Assembly: GCF_003286085.1 (NCBI RefSeq)
Contig: NW_020825288.1
Location: forward strand, 24,614,001-24,678,000
DNA length: 64,000 bases
Reading direction: 5' to 3'
DNA from: Drosophila persimilis
Lineage: Eukaryota > Arthropoda > Insecta > Diptera > Drosophilidae
Below the pieces are notes generated by a model, which saw only the letters and a program-made list of their open reading frames with translations, did no database searches and was not told the DNA's origin. The position numbers were made by a program, and so were the translations under genes. This document shows, piece after piece, positions 37,397 through 48,220 of the stretch. How positions within the stretch are numbered: position 1 is the first letter of the stretch; every line of letters starts with the position of its first letter.

Positions 37397-40281
37397 GAGT
37401 CGAGTCCTCGGCGGCTGCCAGGACTGCGAAAATGTTTAGCAGCAGGAGCAGCGGCATTCGCTTCGTTTCGCTTCCACGCTTCGTGTCGTGTCATGTCCTG
37501 TCGTGTCGTGTCGTGCCGTCTGTGCCGCATCCCGTTCTCGTTCCCGTTTTCGCTCTCGTTGTTGTTGCTCTGGCAGCCAGGTTTCTGTTGCCGAAATTTG
37601 ACTAAGCACAGCTTTGTCCAAGACGGGCGACAGCTTCACAGTTGCTCTGCTCTCCTCACTCTCTCTGCACTCTCTCCCCATATCCTGCTCTGCGGAACCT
37701 GACATGCGCTCTCCTGCAACAGCAAGCTTAACACTAACAGGATAACAGGCCCCGGCTAACAGCAGCTCTGCGAAAAGAGAGCGGCAGCAGCAGCAGCAGG
37801 ACAGCAGCTGGAGCAATGAGTGGGTGCGCATTCACTTGGGTGTTGGATGGCTCCATTGTCTTGAGTCTGGGGCATACAGTGGGACTGCTGTACTATAAAA
37901 TGGTAAAGCGTTGGAGTATTTAATCGTAATTAGCATAAGACAGAAATAAAGTTGTACATATGTAGGTCTTTATACATATTTGCAATACCCCGCAACCTTT
38001 TTTAAAAATTCAAATACAGTTATTTGGCGACCACGCCACTTTGAAAATTTGTACTCGGCATCTGCAGTAGATATCCAAAATGGAATATATAACTTGGAAG
38101 GAGATCGTATGACCTTCCAAAATATTTCTGATTCGTGTCGAAGATATAGCCACCCAAAAGTTGAATTTTTCTGCCTTGAGTAATCCATTAAAATTGTCCC
38201 AAGAATGTAAAAAGTACGAAATATTTAGTAAATTCTCCACATATTATAATACAATAAGAAATGTTTCGACATTTTGGAATAAATTAAAAATATTAATAAT
38301 CGCATACTCTTTAAACAAAGTCCACCCTTGTCCACTGTGCAGATTCATCTTACTCAGCCCGAAATTGGCAGGCAGAAATATTGCCACACTTCGCACGCAC
38401 CCATCCCAATCCCTGAGCAGCATAGTCAAGCAGTCAAGCAGTCTGGCAGCCCCAACACGGATTCCCCCCGTCACTGGGCGGCTGTGTAGCTGGCCTACTG
38501 ATGCTGTTGGTGCTGCTGCCATGGCCGTTGTCGTTGTCGGCGCCGCCTGAGAAATGACACCCATGTGTTTAGGACGAACATGATGTGGCACCCCTCCTGC
38601 CGCCTGCATCCTGAATCCCCAGAACGCTTGGCTACGCCTCTGCTGGCGTGTCTCGTCTCGCATTCACATGTGCCACTGTGTTGGACACTTGCACAGTTCT
38701 CTCCACCAACGACCAACGAATGGACGTGGACGTGGAAGGTTTTACAGCCCCAATGACAAGTGCTTAGTGCCCTGTCGGTGCTGCTGCCTCTGTGCGAGTA
38801 TGCATGTGTTTCGCTCCTTGTTGTTTCTTATGCTCATTTTTCAAGCTCTTCAAGCAAATGGCGAAACGGGGAAACTCAGTCAGCGGTGGGTCAGCGGGGG
38901 GAAGTGGGCAAAGTACTCGGCGCACGCTTGCGCGGCTTTCAAATTTACCGTATTAACTCATTAAATGTTCAAAAGCTCATTGCCTGCGAAATGTGCACAC
39001 ATTTCGCGAAGTAAGTGTAACACTGTCGGTGTGCAAGTGCTGTGCGTGGGCGTGGGCGTCTGTGGGCCTCTGTGGCTGAGAGGGTGCGAAATATGCATAT
39101 GTGCCGCCCGCTGATTTTGCCACTGCAAAGACATTTTTAATACCACCTAATAGCCGACGGGAGGTGTGCTGGCTTGGGGTCTGGATGTGGATGTGATGTG
39201 ATGAGCCATAAATAAACACACTTCTAATTCATTTACACGAGAATTTTAAATGCAGCAAGGTATCGTCGAGTGTTTCGACTAAAAGATACTACTAAAGATT
39301 TAATCAGATGTAATGTTGGGATTAAAGGTGGATATCCCAAGGGTATATATGTTGCGACGGGGTAGCAAACTGTTGAGACCTTAACGGTGGCCTCACGCTA
39401 CACTCATTATATCCTACTTTTTTTTATATGCACCACTTTATGCAAGTTAAATTAATTTCTGTAATTATTTTAGTGCCATAAATGGCTTATGTACACACTT
39501 TCAACACCATCCTCCGTCCCACGTGTACAAAGAGAAAGAAGAGAGCTCGCTTGACCGCTGCCACTTGCGGATATTACGCATTCGCCGCGTTGCATGCATC
39601 TTGAATATTTCATATCTGAAATGTGGCGACCGGCAGAAATGACAGCTGCGTGTGGAGGGTAATTAAGGCGCCATTATAATGACCCGACCCTGGCAACGAA
39701 ACGAGAACACTTGCGGTCTACATTTTCCCACAGGCCCCCATTTGGTGGCTATTGCAATTTGTTGCATGTGGCGGCAGCAGACATTTAGGCGCCACTGAAC
39801 AGTGACGTATGCGCCACAGTCAAGGCCAGTATGTACATCGTGGGGTTTATATCAAAGCTCTTCCATCATTCAAACTTCTGTATTACTGACTCTTACGGGT
39901 CGTAGAATATTATAACAATTCTCTGCATACTCGTAAACTCCATAACTGCATAATTCAGTGCTATCTATCTGATATCTGTCATGGGCTTATTTTAGGGCTA
40001 GCTTTTCTTTACAAATGTCTATAATCTTGTAAGTATTTCCAGTTTTACTGGAACTTTGAGGTGTATTATTTTCTCTTTTTTGAATTTCGGTTCCTTTTGA
40101 ACATTTAAGGCACCAACTGCCCCAGAAATTAGATTCATTGTTGTTAAGAAAAGGTCCTGTACACTTTCCTATGGCACATATCTCAGCTTTGAAGTCGATT
40201 AAACACGAGGGCGGCCTACTATTCTTAACCCTTGGGACATTATAGCACACTTGTGACAAAATTAACGTTTATAGGAAACAC

Positions 40282-40287
40282 GTTTAT
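40282..40287 (-). other. poly(A) signal of taxilin gene
   Basis: TTTATT on the plus strand gives AATAAA on the minus strand, about 225 nt after the taxilin stop codon. The transcript probably ends near 40260. Confidence 0.6.
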
Positions 40288-40510
40288 TCAATTTAAAATT
40301 TGATACACACATGATCGATCTTCGAAGACACTCTTTTAAATAAATACAATATAAAATACAATAAATAACTAGTACAAAATTTGTGGTTGTTTTATGCAGC
40401 ATGCTGGTTGAGACTGAATGACACAAAATGCTTTGAGGGAGGGCTAGGCAAACGGTCCGTATCCGTCTGAGTAAAAGTTATGAGATGTGAAGCTGTCGAC
40501 AGCCGGTGGT

Positions 40511-42448
40511 CTAATCGGCATCGATTAGGGCTGGCACTGCTGCAAGACCGTTGGGCTCAGCGGCTGGCGGGCCATCGCCGTCGCCCCCGGTTTTCTGAGA
40601 CTCTGCCACTTTCGGAATCGGAGCGGTCTGCTCCTGAGCATCCTTGGTGGTTTTCACGTTGCTGGCATCTCCTGCAGCTTCCTGCAGTTTGATGACTGTC
40701 TCAACATCCTCCAACAGCAATTCCTCGACGCCTTCTTCTATCTTTTCTTCAGGTGTCTCCCCGTTGGCAGTCGTTTCGGCAGCAACCCCATCAACTTCTG
40801 GGAGCTCTTCGGCTGCGGCTGCTGCTGCAGCTGCTGCCGCTGCCTTGGCTTTGGACTTTTTCTCCTTCTTCTTGATGTTCTTCTTGGCATTGGCCTGCTT
40901 TTGCTGATCCTCGGCCGCCTTGTTCTTTTCCTCAATGGCTGTCTTAGCCTCAGCTGTGGTCAGCAGCTTCATTTGGTTCTGCAAGTTAGCCAAGGTCTCC
41001 TTTAGCTCGGCGCAGTTTCGGCTCATCAGCTCCATCTTGGCCTTGTCGGTGTTGACTGGCGTCATCTTAACTGGCTCCGGCTCTGGGGGCAGCTGTGGCA
41101 GAGGAGGAATCTCAATGTTGTTCTCCCTGAGGCTCTTGTGCAGAGTCGTTCGCTCCAATTGTAGGGCCCGCAGTAGCTTCTGCAACTGCGTGACTTGCTT
41201 CACCAGGCGGTCCGACTGCTGTTCCCGCAACTGTTTCTCGGTGGCCAATTCGATGACCATGGCATTGGCCTTCTCGTACCTCTGGCGCCAGCCCAGAGAC
41301 TCCTTTTCAACCTTTTTTGTGTGCTTGGACATTTTCTCCAGCTCGATTTTGTAGCTGCCGAATACCTCGTTCGACTTTGTCAGCGACTGCTGGAAGTCAT
41401 CGTATTTGGTCATGTAGATGTTCAGCTGCTCTTTCAACTGGTGTTCACGATCGGTCAGATCCTTGATGCTGCGCTGAGCCTGCAGAAGCTTTTCCAGACC
41501 GATTTGGTTTTCTCTGTAAGGAAGGAGAACGACCATTTAGTGGTTAGTTAAGCGATGGTTAGTTGGCGATGAGGGCACAAACTTTTTGAGGATCTCCTTC
41601 TCCATGGCCGCCTCGACCTGGGCCTTGCTGAGCCTGGCCTGATTCAGCTGCGACTCCAGCAGCACCTGCTCGTTGAGCTTCTCCAAATGCTGCTCGCGCG
41701 TCTGGTACTGCTCAGCCAGCAGCTTTAACCTAAAATCAGAGAACAGATGGTCAGTGTGTGCGTGCTCATGCCGCAGACGGCATGCAGTGTCTATATTTAG
41801 ACGTTTAAACGGCGCGCACACCGCTGAGGCAGCGCCGGCTGCTGCTGTTGCTGCTGAAGGCTGCCACTCACTTTTTGGTCATTTCGATGTTGTAATCGCG
41901 CAACTTGATGTTCTCGTCGTTGTTTTTGGACAGCGCCTTCTGGACGTCGTTGATTGAGCTCTGGAACTTGATCTGGGTCTCCTTGCGACGCTCCTCCTCT
42001 ACCTTGATCTGCAGCATGCTCTCGTTCTTCACAGACTTGATAATGCGCTGCTGTTCGCGGCACACCTCCTGCAACTTGTCGCGCATCAGGATGCACTTGT
42101 TGAGCTCGCGCTGCATCGCCTCTTTCTCGCGCTGCTGCCCCTCCGTGTGGCGCTGCACCACCCGGAGTTCGGCCGACAGCTGGCACACGTTCTTATCGCT
42201 CTCCACCTGCCGCTGCACCAGCACCTTCACTTTGTCTTCGTTCGTCGGGCACTCGGCGAGGGACTTCAGCAACTGCGGGGTATCAGGGTGTCAACCAATT
42301 TAGGGATATATCAATATGCATTTCGGTTGCCATTGCAACGCCGGGCGCAGTCGCGCTCCGGAAGGAATGTTCTTACCAGCTCCTCCAGCTTCTGTTCGCG
42401 CTGTTTCTCCTCCCGCGCCGCCTTTTTAGCCTTGCCCACTTTCTCCAT
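40511..42448 (-). CDS. alpha-taxilin, coiled-coil syntaxin-binding protein
   Basis: Minus-strand gene with exons 42377-42448 (MEKVGKAKKAAREEKQREQK), 41872-42272, 41583-41729 and 40511-41513. Phases match, giving 540 residues. Taxilins are long coiled coils that bind syntaxins and the nascent polypeptide-associated complex and act in vesicle traffic. Recognisable family blocks are KLDxL-type helices with MRDKLQEVCREQQR, LRDYNIEMTKK, LAEQYQTREQHLEKLN, YMTKYDDFQQSLTKSNEVF and MSKHTKKVEKES, then LGWRQRYEKAN. The coil covers most of residues 40-330. It is followed by a Pro-rich PPLPQLPPEPEP stretch, a Lys-rich segment, 11 consecutive alanines (about 431-441) and an acidic low-complexity tail of 99 residues that is likely lineage-variable. 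It is divergent with the MYCBP-like gene across a shared 0.8-kb spacer, and a motif 1/6 promoter lies just upstream. Confidence 0.93.
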
Positions 42449-42539
42449 TTTTATAAAAGTTGATGCTATATATAACTTTAATTTCGTTCTAAGGAACGAA
42501 AAATTCAAGAATTTTGACTATATTTGTTGTGCTTTATCT

Positions 42540-42598
42540 CAGTGTGACCGCGGATTTATCGTTAAAATATACCGTCCGACCCTCAGAAATATACTGAA
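42540..42598 (-). promoter_or_regulatory. taxilin core promoter: motif 1 and motif 6
   Basis: Minus-strand motif 1 CGGTCACACTG at 42540-42550 lies about 90 bp upstream of the start codon. TTCAGTATATTT (motif 6) lies at 42587-42598, with GGTATATTTT boxes at both sides. A 17-bp stretch, GTATATTTCTGAGGGTC, is shared with the tetraspanin promoter (8715-8731). Confidence 0.75.
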
Positions 42599-42599
42599 A

Positions 42600-43235
42600 T
42601 ATACCGGCTCATTTCCAAAATATACCGTAAATATATTGATGAAAATACGAACTTAGCACACTTAAGCCCCCTTTATTTAAACTGGATAACTAGATCTAAG
42701 TTAAACAGCCGAACATAATAATACATAAATAATGCATAAAAAAAGAAAACGATATATTTCACCTACAAAAGTTCTTCAAGATTCACAATTTTCGTGGAGA
42801 GTATATTAATACCATCTGGTCGACAGCACATGTTGCGCTGAAGCTGCTAACAGAGTGCAAATATGCGCCTAACAGCACATTAATGACTTTGCGTTTAACA
42901 GCACACCACCCCCTACAATATGTTAGTGCTGGAAATTTCCGCTGGGGGGTCGCCAAAGCAGTCCTGCTGTTACAGTTATTCCGCGATCTTCCTTCACTCT
43001 TTTATTTTTATTTTCGAAATAAAAAAGTATGTATTGCCGCATTCAGATCCGTTTTTCCCACAAACAAACACAAACAAAATTTCACGCACAAATGTGTATT
43101 AAATATTCCTAGTTTAAAAATATCGCGCGATTGCCGCTTTGCAACCTATCCTCTCCTCTTTTCAGATTTCTGCCTATCTCTGTATTCTCTGCTTTGCCCT
43201 TTTATTACGCATTTGCATTATAATACGCAGCAAGC
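42600..43235. other. shared spacer of divergent taxilin and MYCBP-like genes
   Basis: About 640 bp without a coding frame. (T)AACAGCAC or (T)AACAG occurs repeatedly at about 42848-42905, next to CGACAGCACATG at 42821. These resemble core motif 7/E-box type elements and may belong to the MYCBP-like promoter. The MYCBP-like transcription start was not fixed. Confidence 0.5.
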
Positions 43236-43844
43236 ATGTCTTCGGTGGAAAATGAAACTATGGACTATTTAAAGAAGACGGGAGTTCTTCCTCGGCTCGT
43301 GAATATTTTGAAGCAAGTAATAAAGATCAAACCGCAGCCAGTGGATCCTCTTATGTACATTCTTCATCAGCTGAATTGCCCTTTAATTCCCCAGGTATAA
43401 TTTTGTTGCATTGTTATTGGAAAATTGTAAAAGCGGGGTATTTGCTAATCAATTTTGTTGCAGGCCCAAATGAAGGCGCTGGAGCGTAAAGTGACGCGTG
43501 CCCACGACGAATTGCGCTATTTGCGAGACCTTCTGATCAATGTGGGGGCGAACGACGATCTCTATGACAGCGAGACCGACGAAGAGGAGTATGTCGGAAG
43601 CGTCGAGGGTCAGATTTGTGACCCAAAAGACTTGGAAGATTACGGTTATGTCTGTGAGGAAGACACTGGCGATGAAACTCCAGATGAGAACGAGACCGAA
43701 GCAAGTCCGTTCGAGAAGACGCAAACGCTGAAGCATTACATTGTTCAGGCCGCTGTGGCGATGACTCCTGTCGATCAGGATGCACCGGCTGGATCGTACG
43801 AGCAGCCCTGCTCGAGCAGTGCCATCTGCAACGAGTCAAAGTAG
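43236..43844 (+). CDS. MYCBP (AMY-1)-like small coiled-coil protein
   Basis: Two exons, 43236-43394 and 43464-43844, phase 0, encode 179 residues. The first 75 residues match the layout of c-Myc-binding protein: a short helix MDYLKKTGVLPRLVNILKQV (9-28), a DPLMYILHQL block (37-46) like the dimer-forming NALDFLKHHL of MYCBP, and then a helix AQMKALERKVTRAHDELRYLRDLL (54-77) in place of the MYCBP coil. Residues 80-179 form an acidic, disordered extension (DSETDEEEY, EEDTGDETPDENETE) that ordinary MYCBP (about 103 aa) lacks. In animals MYCBP binds Myc, AKAPs and ciliary complexes. The exact role here is unknown. The ATG at 43236 is the first in frame with an upstream CAAGC context. Confidence 0.8.
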
Positions 43845-43972
43845 TTGTTCAAACTAATACTTATGTACACGTACATATATACTCGCATGTTTCAATGCAT
43901 GTGGTTTGTTCCATTTTGAATTTTTTCCAACGTGTTTAATGAATGCAGCTTGTGACCTTTTTATGAATTATC

Positions 43973-43978
43973 AATAAA
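43973..43978 (+). other. poly(A) signal of MYCBP-like gene
   Basis: AATAAA lies 129 nt after the stop codon, in a plausible position for 3' end formation near 44000. Confidence 0.65.
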
Positions 43979-45490
43979 CTCAACGCATGGGCGTTGCAAC
44001 TATAGCAGTAGAGAGGTTACCACCCGTTTTGCCATGTAAGCACTGATTGAAACATGACTTCGGCCTGGTTCTGGTCGGGTCTGTTCATAGGTGATTTCCA
44101 TTGAGCACACCTCAACATGTGGGAAATCAATAACAATATGGGAATATAATATGCATGCATGTAGCTGGGTCGATATATATGTATGTATACTCGTACTCGT
44201 ACTATATCTATAGCCGAACAAAACAACAATTCAATTAACTCAAACATGCTAGATGTAAAACTGGATGAATGCTTCAATTGCAGTATTGCCTGGAGGAGAG
44301 GTTGTTCTCCGTCCGCTCCCACTACTACAGATACTCCTATTATTCCTCGGAGTGGGTCAGGGACCAAGCTAATTCATCATTATCGAGCTGTGGATAAGCT
44401 GCAGCTACATACATATGTATGTAATTAAGTCCTGCCCCCGGGCAAATGATGTGCATTAATTTTTGCATTTGACAGCTGAGCTGTATGTCTGTGTGTGCGC
44501 GCAATGAAATACGTATTTACAATATTGAAAGAACCCAATAATTCACTTAAAACCCAACGAATCGAAATCATTTGATGCGAAAGGCGTTTTAATTAGTTTC
44601 TGTGTGACCGGTAGCCAGGCGGAATTAGAAAAGTTAACTGAAATGAAAATTCTGTGAGGCATCAAGCTTTCAGTTGCTCGTTTACCTCAATTACGCCCTG
44701 CATTTGAGATTTAAATATTGGTTAATCAATAGATTATGTGACCGTTCGTTGGGAAAGATCATATTTTTGATACATGTGAATATTTGAGTGTTACAAATTC
44801 AAAAAGCGCAATTCAACAGGGAAAGTACATATAGATATCCAATTAATTATAGTCGTATTTCCACTACACTCAACTAATACATGGAGACCAGATATTAAAG
44901 CCTTATGGAGGGATAAGATTTGTGGTAAAACCACCCACACTAACACAAATATCTCGTCGTGTCTATTTTTCATAAAGTCTAGTGGTATTCAATGATTCCA
45001 CAATCACTAGTTGGATCAACGGCGTCTTAAAAATGCACGGCGCAAAAGCCAAAAGTCTTAAAGAAACTCAGAATATAAATAAAATATTAATTTGATATTT
45101 ATTTGATTGTTGCCTTGTTAAGGGACTTAAAACCCATAGAGCCGTACAGTGGTAATTACAATAGGTAAAATTTACTTTGTTGAAAACAAGTGACTTGCAA
45201 AGATATTTATGTTTCCGTTTTAGTAATGTTTCTATAAATTTCGGGTAGCATGATGCTCGTACTAAAGAGATAAAACTCAATTTATGTTTCGTTTGGAGTA
45301 ACTTCCTCGTTATAAGCCAATAACCCCTACTGACATGGTCTATTCATAACTTCTAGTACGTAGGTAGCTTGAAAGTTACTATATTGCACGCCACACTGTA
45401 CGTTTTGAGAACTGATCGAGAGTAACTATGATGAGCTCACTAGGAATCGGCAGGAATCAACTATAGACGCCTATAGCAACGAATAAGTAT

Positions 45491-45567
45491 CACGGATGCA
45501 CCGTCTCCCTGGCCTGGTATAACGACAGCCTACTCATCGTTGATGCCTCTCCGTGCGGTACGTCTAA
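45491..45567 (+). mobile_element. relic of a retroelement RNase H region
   Basis: A 25-codon stretch reads as the entry of a Ty3/gypsy-type RNase H domain: an aromatic WYNDSLLI strand followed by VDASPCG, which corresponds to the family's (T/C)DASPYG segment with the first catalytic Asp. Stops surround it on both sides, and no LTRs, integrase or other domains were found nearby. It is a short, dead fragment. Confidence 0.4.
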
Positions 45568-48017
45568 AAATAAAATCAATTTTATTCCAAATATCCCACT
45601 TTTTACAAAATATTAGATACTACATACATATTTTATTGGTTTCCACATCCGTTATATTTTACACTTAATAGCAGGGGGCTTAATACCAGGGGGAAATGTT
45701 GCCAGCCCAATGATTTACACCAAATATTTGTCACAGTGCTATAAATCCCTCTAATCCTGCTGCAGGACCCTCGACATCTGCATGTCCGGTTTGACAAATA
45801 AACTGCAGCACAGCTTACATAAATATTGCCCCAAAAAATAAAACATATTTTGCCACATACTCGTAAAATAAACAAGACGACCAAGGGGTTGTGCGGACAG
45901 CAGCTGCTTTTAATTGCTTTCGTTGGTTTTTTGAACATTTTTGCAACTTTTTAGTTGACATTGAATAATCGCTGCGGAAATTGTCGTTCAACTGCAAATT
46001 GTGGTAACGGCGGAGTAGACTCCAGTCCGCCTGATAATTGATTGAAGCTCTTTAAATTCTGTATTTTGTGTGTTTCTATGGTGCCTTTTTTTGGTTGGTG
46101 CTTGGGCTGGTTTCAGGCTATCCCACCGATGCGCAGGCCGGCTTTCTGGCCGTTTAATCTGTGCACGCGTGCCGACTGCAAAGTGGCCAACGGCTACGGC
46201 CCAGTCCCGGCAAAGTATGTCCTGGAATGGCCCGGAATGGCTACCGCAAATCTGCTTTGCATGTCAGTGCGGCGCAACGTAAAACTTTGACCACGTAAAA
46301 TACGAGACCCTCGGGCAGCAGCCACAGAATCCACCAACTGAGAAAATAAACTAGTGTGGCAATGAAATGGAGTGCAGCTCCATTGGGAAGCGGCCTGCAA
46401 TGGACTGCAGGGGATCAATGGTGGACTCCGACGGATTGCATCGAAATGGAAATGGGCTATAGACAGGGTAGAGAATGCCCAAGGAATGGTGGTAAAAAAA
46501 ACAAAACGCACCAAGAATTTAACTGAAAATATTACATATTTGTTTTTGGTAGAATCTTTGATTTTTTATTAAAAACTTAAATTTTATTGTTATTTGTTGT
46601 TGTTGTTTGTATCTTTCAGTGTTCTCAGCTAAAAAATCAATCCTATTTTCAAACAGCAATCTTTCTTTTTGTGCAGAAGGATGAAAATGTTCAAAAATAT
46701 ATTATTTAAATAGCATTAATACACCGCAAGTAAACTAAAACTAATACTTATCCAATTTTTCAAATATTATTAGTATGTTTCCAGAGATATTTCAGTCGCG
46801 AATGCACTTGGAATCTGATTGAATAGAGCTCCTGCCATTGCGCCATGGCCCACTCTTCGCATACTCCAACCCCCTGGAGAGCGGATATGGCCAGTAAAGT
46901 ACAAGTACAACAAAAATGAAGGAATTTTCACAGCCAAAAATAGCCAGCATGGGGCGGCCAGTGGGGAAATGGGAAAAAGGGTAGCACGGCTTCAATTTCA
47001 TGTCGAGTAAATTTTAATTTACTGCTCTTTTGTGACCGCATGCGAGCCAACAAGACTTTGGGATCTTTTTTCAGTTTTTTTTTGGGCTATGGACTTCTGT
47101 GTGTGTTTGTTTGTTGGTTTGACTTGTTGGTCAAATGATATATCCGGTCGGTCGGTTGGTCAGTCCATTCGGCCCGAGGGCGAGTGTGGGATTTTTAAAG
47201 CCAGCGAAGCACCGAGCTCCCATTAGTTTTAATGACCGCAAAAGGCCACACAAAAAAACCCAGGAAAAATGTTTGAAAAACAAAACAGAAAGCGAAATAA
47301 AAATTCCGCCATTGCTGGCAGGCTAATTGAAGTCTGTCTGAGTGGCACCAGCAGCAGCAGCAGCAGGAGCAGGCGGTTGGCATGGGGGCGTGGCAAATCT
47401 CAAAACTATGCTTCATTAGCCAAGCTGCAAACTCTATTTGCCTAATGGGGCAACACCCAACAGGCGCCATAAAAAGACCCAGAAAGCGGCAGCCAAATGA
47501 AGAAATTTGTGCCATAAAACGTGCCAGGCTTAAAGAATGAGCCCCATTCCGAACAGAAAGAATATATATCTATACGAGTATTTTAGCTGCAATTGAAAAT
47601 TCCAAACACAACAATTAAAAAGCAATTAACTATGCAAATTTCGTGGCTGTTAATGAGCCGGAAAGGAGCCGCGAGTGGGCGCATATATTCCCATTTTTTG
47701 TGGGTTTGCGGCAGCATCTGACCCGAATACATCAATGTCTGGTGAATGTTCGGGTCAAATGCTCCACGCGCGCACGCAGTCCCAGAAATACACTTTATCA
47801 TTTCTTGTCATTTTTCATGAGGAAAAAAAGGGTTAAGCAATTTTTATGTGTCAACAAGAATAATTCCTGTCACTAACACGTATACGAAGCGACTTGGCTT
47901 AAATGACAAAAGTTCTACCCGGCAAAACGGAGCAGCGGAGAAAGGTGGAGAGGCAAACAAAAGGCAGTCGCCGTATTAATAATGAAACAAGAAAGGGACA
48001 TGAAAACCCCGCGGCTG

Positions 48018-48220
48018 ATACCCTTGCAGATCCATTTACTTTTAGATGAAGGATTTCTTACAACAGTTTAAACTTTAAATATGTTATGTTAAAAATATGA
48101 TATGTTACAAAAAAAATTTCTTAGGGGAATATGTGCACATATGTAAATATATTGCTAGAAAGGTTTTCTTTAATTTGTTTCAAGCGTCTTGCCAAAAAAT
48201 AATACTTTCTGCAAGGGTAT
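48018..48220. repeat. 13-bp inverted repeat pair, possible MITE-like relic
   Basis: ATACCCTTGCAGA at 48018-48030 and its exact reverse complement at 48208-48220 enclose 177 bp of AT-rich, non-coding sequence. The phrase CTGCAAGGGTAT is common in dispersed fly repeats. No clear target-site duplication was identified. Confidence 0.5.

Larger units (their letters stand above)
24692..40259. other. 15.5 kb without a supported coding gene
   Basis: No open frame here has the codon bias, splice structure or motifs of a gene. It contains scattered simple repeats: (TG)n at about 25058-25075, TA at about 31751-31762, (GA)n at about 33640-33652, G-run at about 33173-33185, TG near 34675-34690, CAG-type triplets at about 37008-37080 and 37788-37800. 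The most likely content is upstream regulatory sequence or a long non-coding leader intron of the KChIP gene. Blocks of less AT-rich sequence (about 30100-30350, 37000-37800) could be enhancers or leader exons. Confidence 0.6.

Noticed and set aside
37436..37831. 131-codon minus-strand frame
   Set aside because: Poly-Cys/Leu and Arg-rich runs from CAG and CGT-type repeats; looks like leader or regulatory sequence rather than protein.
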